Shown piece after piece: positions 5,701 to 6,339 of a stretch of 6,339 nucleotides of DNA. The position numbers were made by a program, and so were the translations under genes. Under the pieces are notes generated by a model, which saw only the letters and a program-made list of their open reading frames with translations, ran no database searches and was not told where the DNA came from. This DNA comes from Chloroflexota bacterium (GTDB taxonomy: Bacteria; Chloroflexota; UBA6077; JADZDV01): contig JADZDV010000162.1 in NCBI GenBank assembly GCA_020850915.1, positions 1 to 6,339 of the forward strand. The letters are read 5' to 3'. Every line of letters starts with the position of its first letter. Within the stretch, counting starts at the first letter, position 1.

Positions 5701-6199
5701 CCTTGGAGACCAGGCCGTCCGACTCGACGGTCAGCGTGAACGGCACGTCAGATTCCGCGCCGCTGGGTGCCTTCACGGTGGCGATGAACAGGTGGACCGC
5801 GCCGCCCTGCTTGAGCGGCGCCTCGGCTACCTCATGGTAGGTCGAGACGCTGCTCCGCTCGGCCACCACGCGCGCCAGCGCAAGCTCCGCCTGCTGCGTC
5901 TGTGGCACCCCGGCATGGCCCACCAGGCTCACCCGGAGCTGTTCGTCCATCGACGCCCAGAGTGCCGCGCCGTCTCGGTCGCGCAGGGCGCGCATGAAGG
6001 TGTCCGCCCGATCTGTCGCCACCGTGTCGCCCGGTCTCGTGGGCAGCGGTATGACGCCTCTGGCGTTGCCTGCCAGCGCAAGCGCGCCGATGATGGCGCT
6101 GAACGCCACCAGCAGGCCCACGCCTCGCCGTTGCCGTGAGAGGCGGACGAGGAGCCGCCAGGCAACCGTTCCAATTCCATAGCGCTGCTTTGTCGTCAT
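5693..6199 (-). CDS. Small membrane-anchored protein with possible NTF2-like domain
   Basis: A 168-residue protein. The start is taken at ATG 6199-6197 (MTTKQRYGIG), preceded by AGGGG with 8 bases spacing. A second in-frame ATG at 6241, with GGGGAG close ahead, would add 14 residues, and the frame stays open to the window edge. Residues 1-26 are Arg/Lys-rich, then a single hydrophobic helix GVGLLVAFSAIIGALALAG (27-44) anchors the protein, leaving the rest outside the cytoplasm. The outer part has an alpha-then-beta pattern: TDRADTFMRALRDRDGAALWASMDEQLRVSL (62-92), a helix with QTQQAELALARVVAER, then strands STYHEVAEAPL, AVHLFIATVKA and FTLTVESDGLVSKVE. This order (helices with a D-R-D-x-x-A-x-W step, then a curved sheet) suggests a SnoaL/NTF2-like cone fold, but no specific family is recognised. 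It converges on the DUF421 gene with 30 bases between the stops. Confidence 0.75.
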   Translation of the reverse strand: MTTKQRYGIGTVAWRLLVRLSRQRRGVGLLVAFSAIIGALALAGNARGVIPLPTRPGDTVATDRADTFMRALRDRDGAALWASMDEQLRVSLVGHAGVPQTQQAELALARVVAERSSVSTYHEVAEAPLKQGGAVHLFIATVKAPSGAESDVPFTLTVESDGLVSKVE

Positions 6200-6339
6200 G
6201 GCCGTTTCCCCTGCTGTCCGGTTCACCCCCACCGTCTTCATGCTCTCCCCATGGACATCAACCAACGGTGGCGCCCCTCCGAGCAAGCTCGCCCTGGAGG
6301 TCCAGCGCACGTGTCCCGAACCCACGGCTCTCCCACTCG
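6200..6339. other. Right-edge region upstream of the last gene
   Basis: These 140 bases precede the last minus-strand gene. They contain the alternative ATG at 6241-6239 with its own G-rich ribosome site, but no convincing -35/-10 pair on the minus strand. The minus-strand frame remains open to the edge, yet its conceptual product here looks like non-coding translation. I see no other gene. Confidence 0.4.

Noticed and set aside
1..6339. CRISPR arrays, tRNA or rRNA genes, transposases, toxin-antitoxin pairs or phage defence genes.
   Set aside because: I looked for repeat-spacer patterns, cloverleaf ends, and small paired genes on both strands and saw none; all space is filled by the seven genes described.

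Overview
This is a GC-rich bacterial window (G/C dominates third codon positions) with seven protein-coding genes packed tightly together. I see no RNA gene, insertion sequence, CRISPR array or phage gene. The combination of a DUF1800/DUF1501 pair with a Tat signal, a benzoylformate-decarboxylase-like thiamine enzyme, a DUF421 membrane protein and several Ala/Pro/Gly-rich exported proteins would fit a high-GC environmental bacterium. Chloroflexota (Thermomicrobia-like) is my best guess, but it is an inference from gene content and composition only; Actinomycetota or another high-GC phylum is possible.

Layout. Bases 1-1017 (+) hold the 3' two thirds of a thiamine-diphosphate-dependent decarboxylase/synthase that is cut by the window edge. 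After 44 bases comes an SRPBCC (START-like) small-ligand-binding protein (1062-1520, +). Convergent to this pair is a three-gene minus-strand operon read from about 4936 down to 1547: a membrane-anchored protein with an Ala/Pro-rich stalk and a DUF5666-like beta domain, a DUF1800 protein joined to it by a TGATG stop/start overlap, and a Tat-exported DUF1501 protein 106 bases further on. A 148-base divergent spacer (4937-5083) holds the regulatory region between this operon and a plus-strand DUF421/YetF-type membrane protein (5084-5662). That gene converges on a minus-strand gene (5693-6199) for a small membrane-anchored protein with a possible NTF2-like domain. No gene-free stretch exceeds 300 bases; the largest is the right-hand edge, 6200-6339.

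How the genes may work together. DUF1800 and DUF1501 genes are well known as neighbours in many bacteria, but their joint biochemical job is not established. Here they have a third, translationally coupled partner that is predicted to be displayed outside the cytoplasmic membrane, so the three probably form one extracytoplasmic assembly. This is the most interesting unit of the window. The thiamine enzyme and the SRPBCC protein form a separate small metabolic cluster. The DUF421 gene and the last gene look like independent envelope genes.
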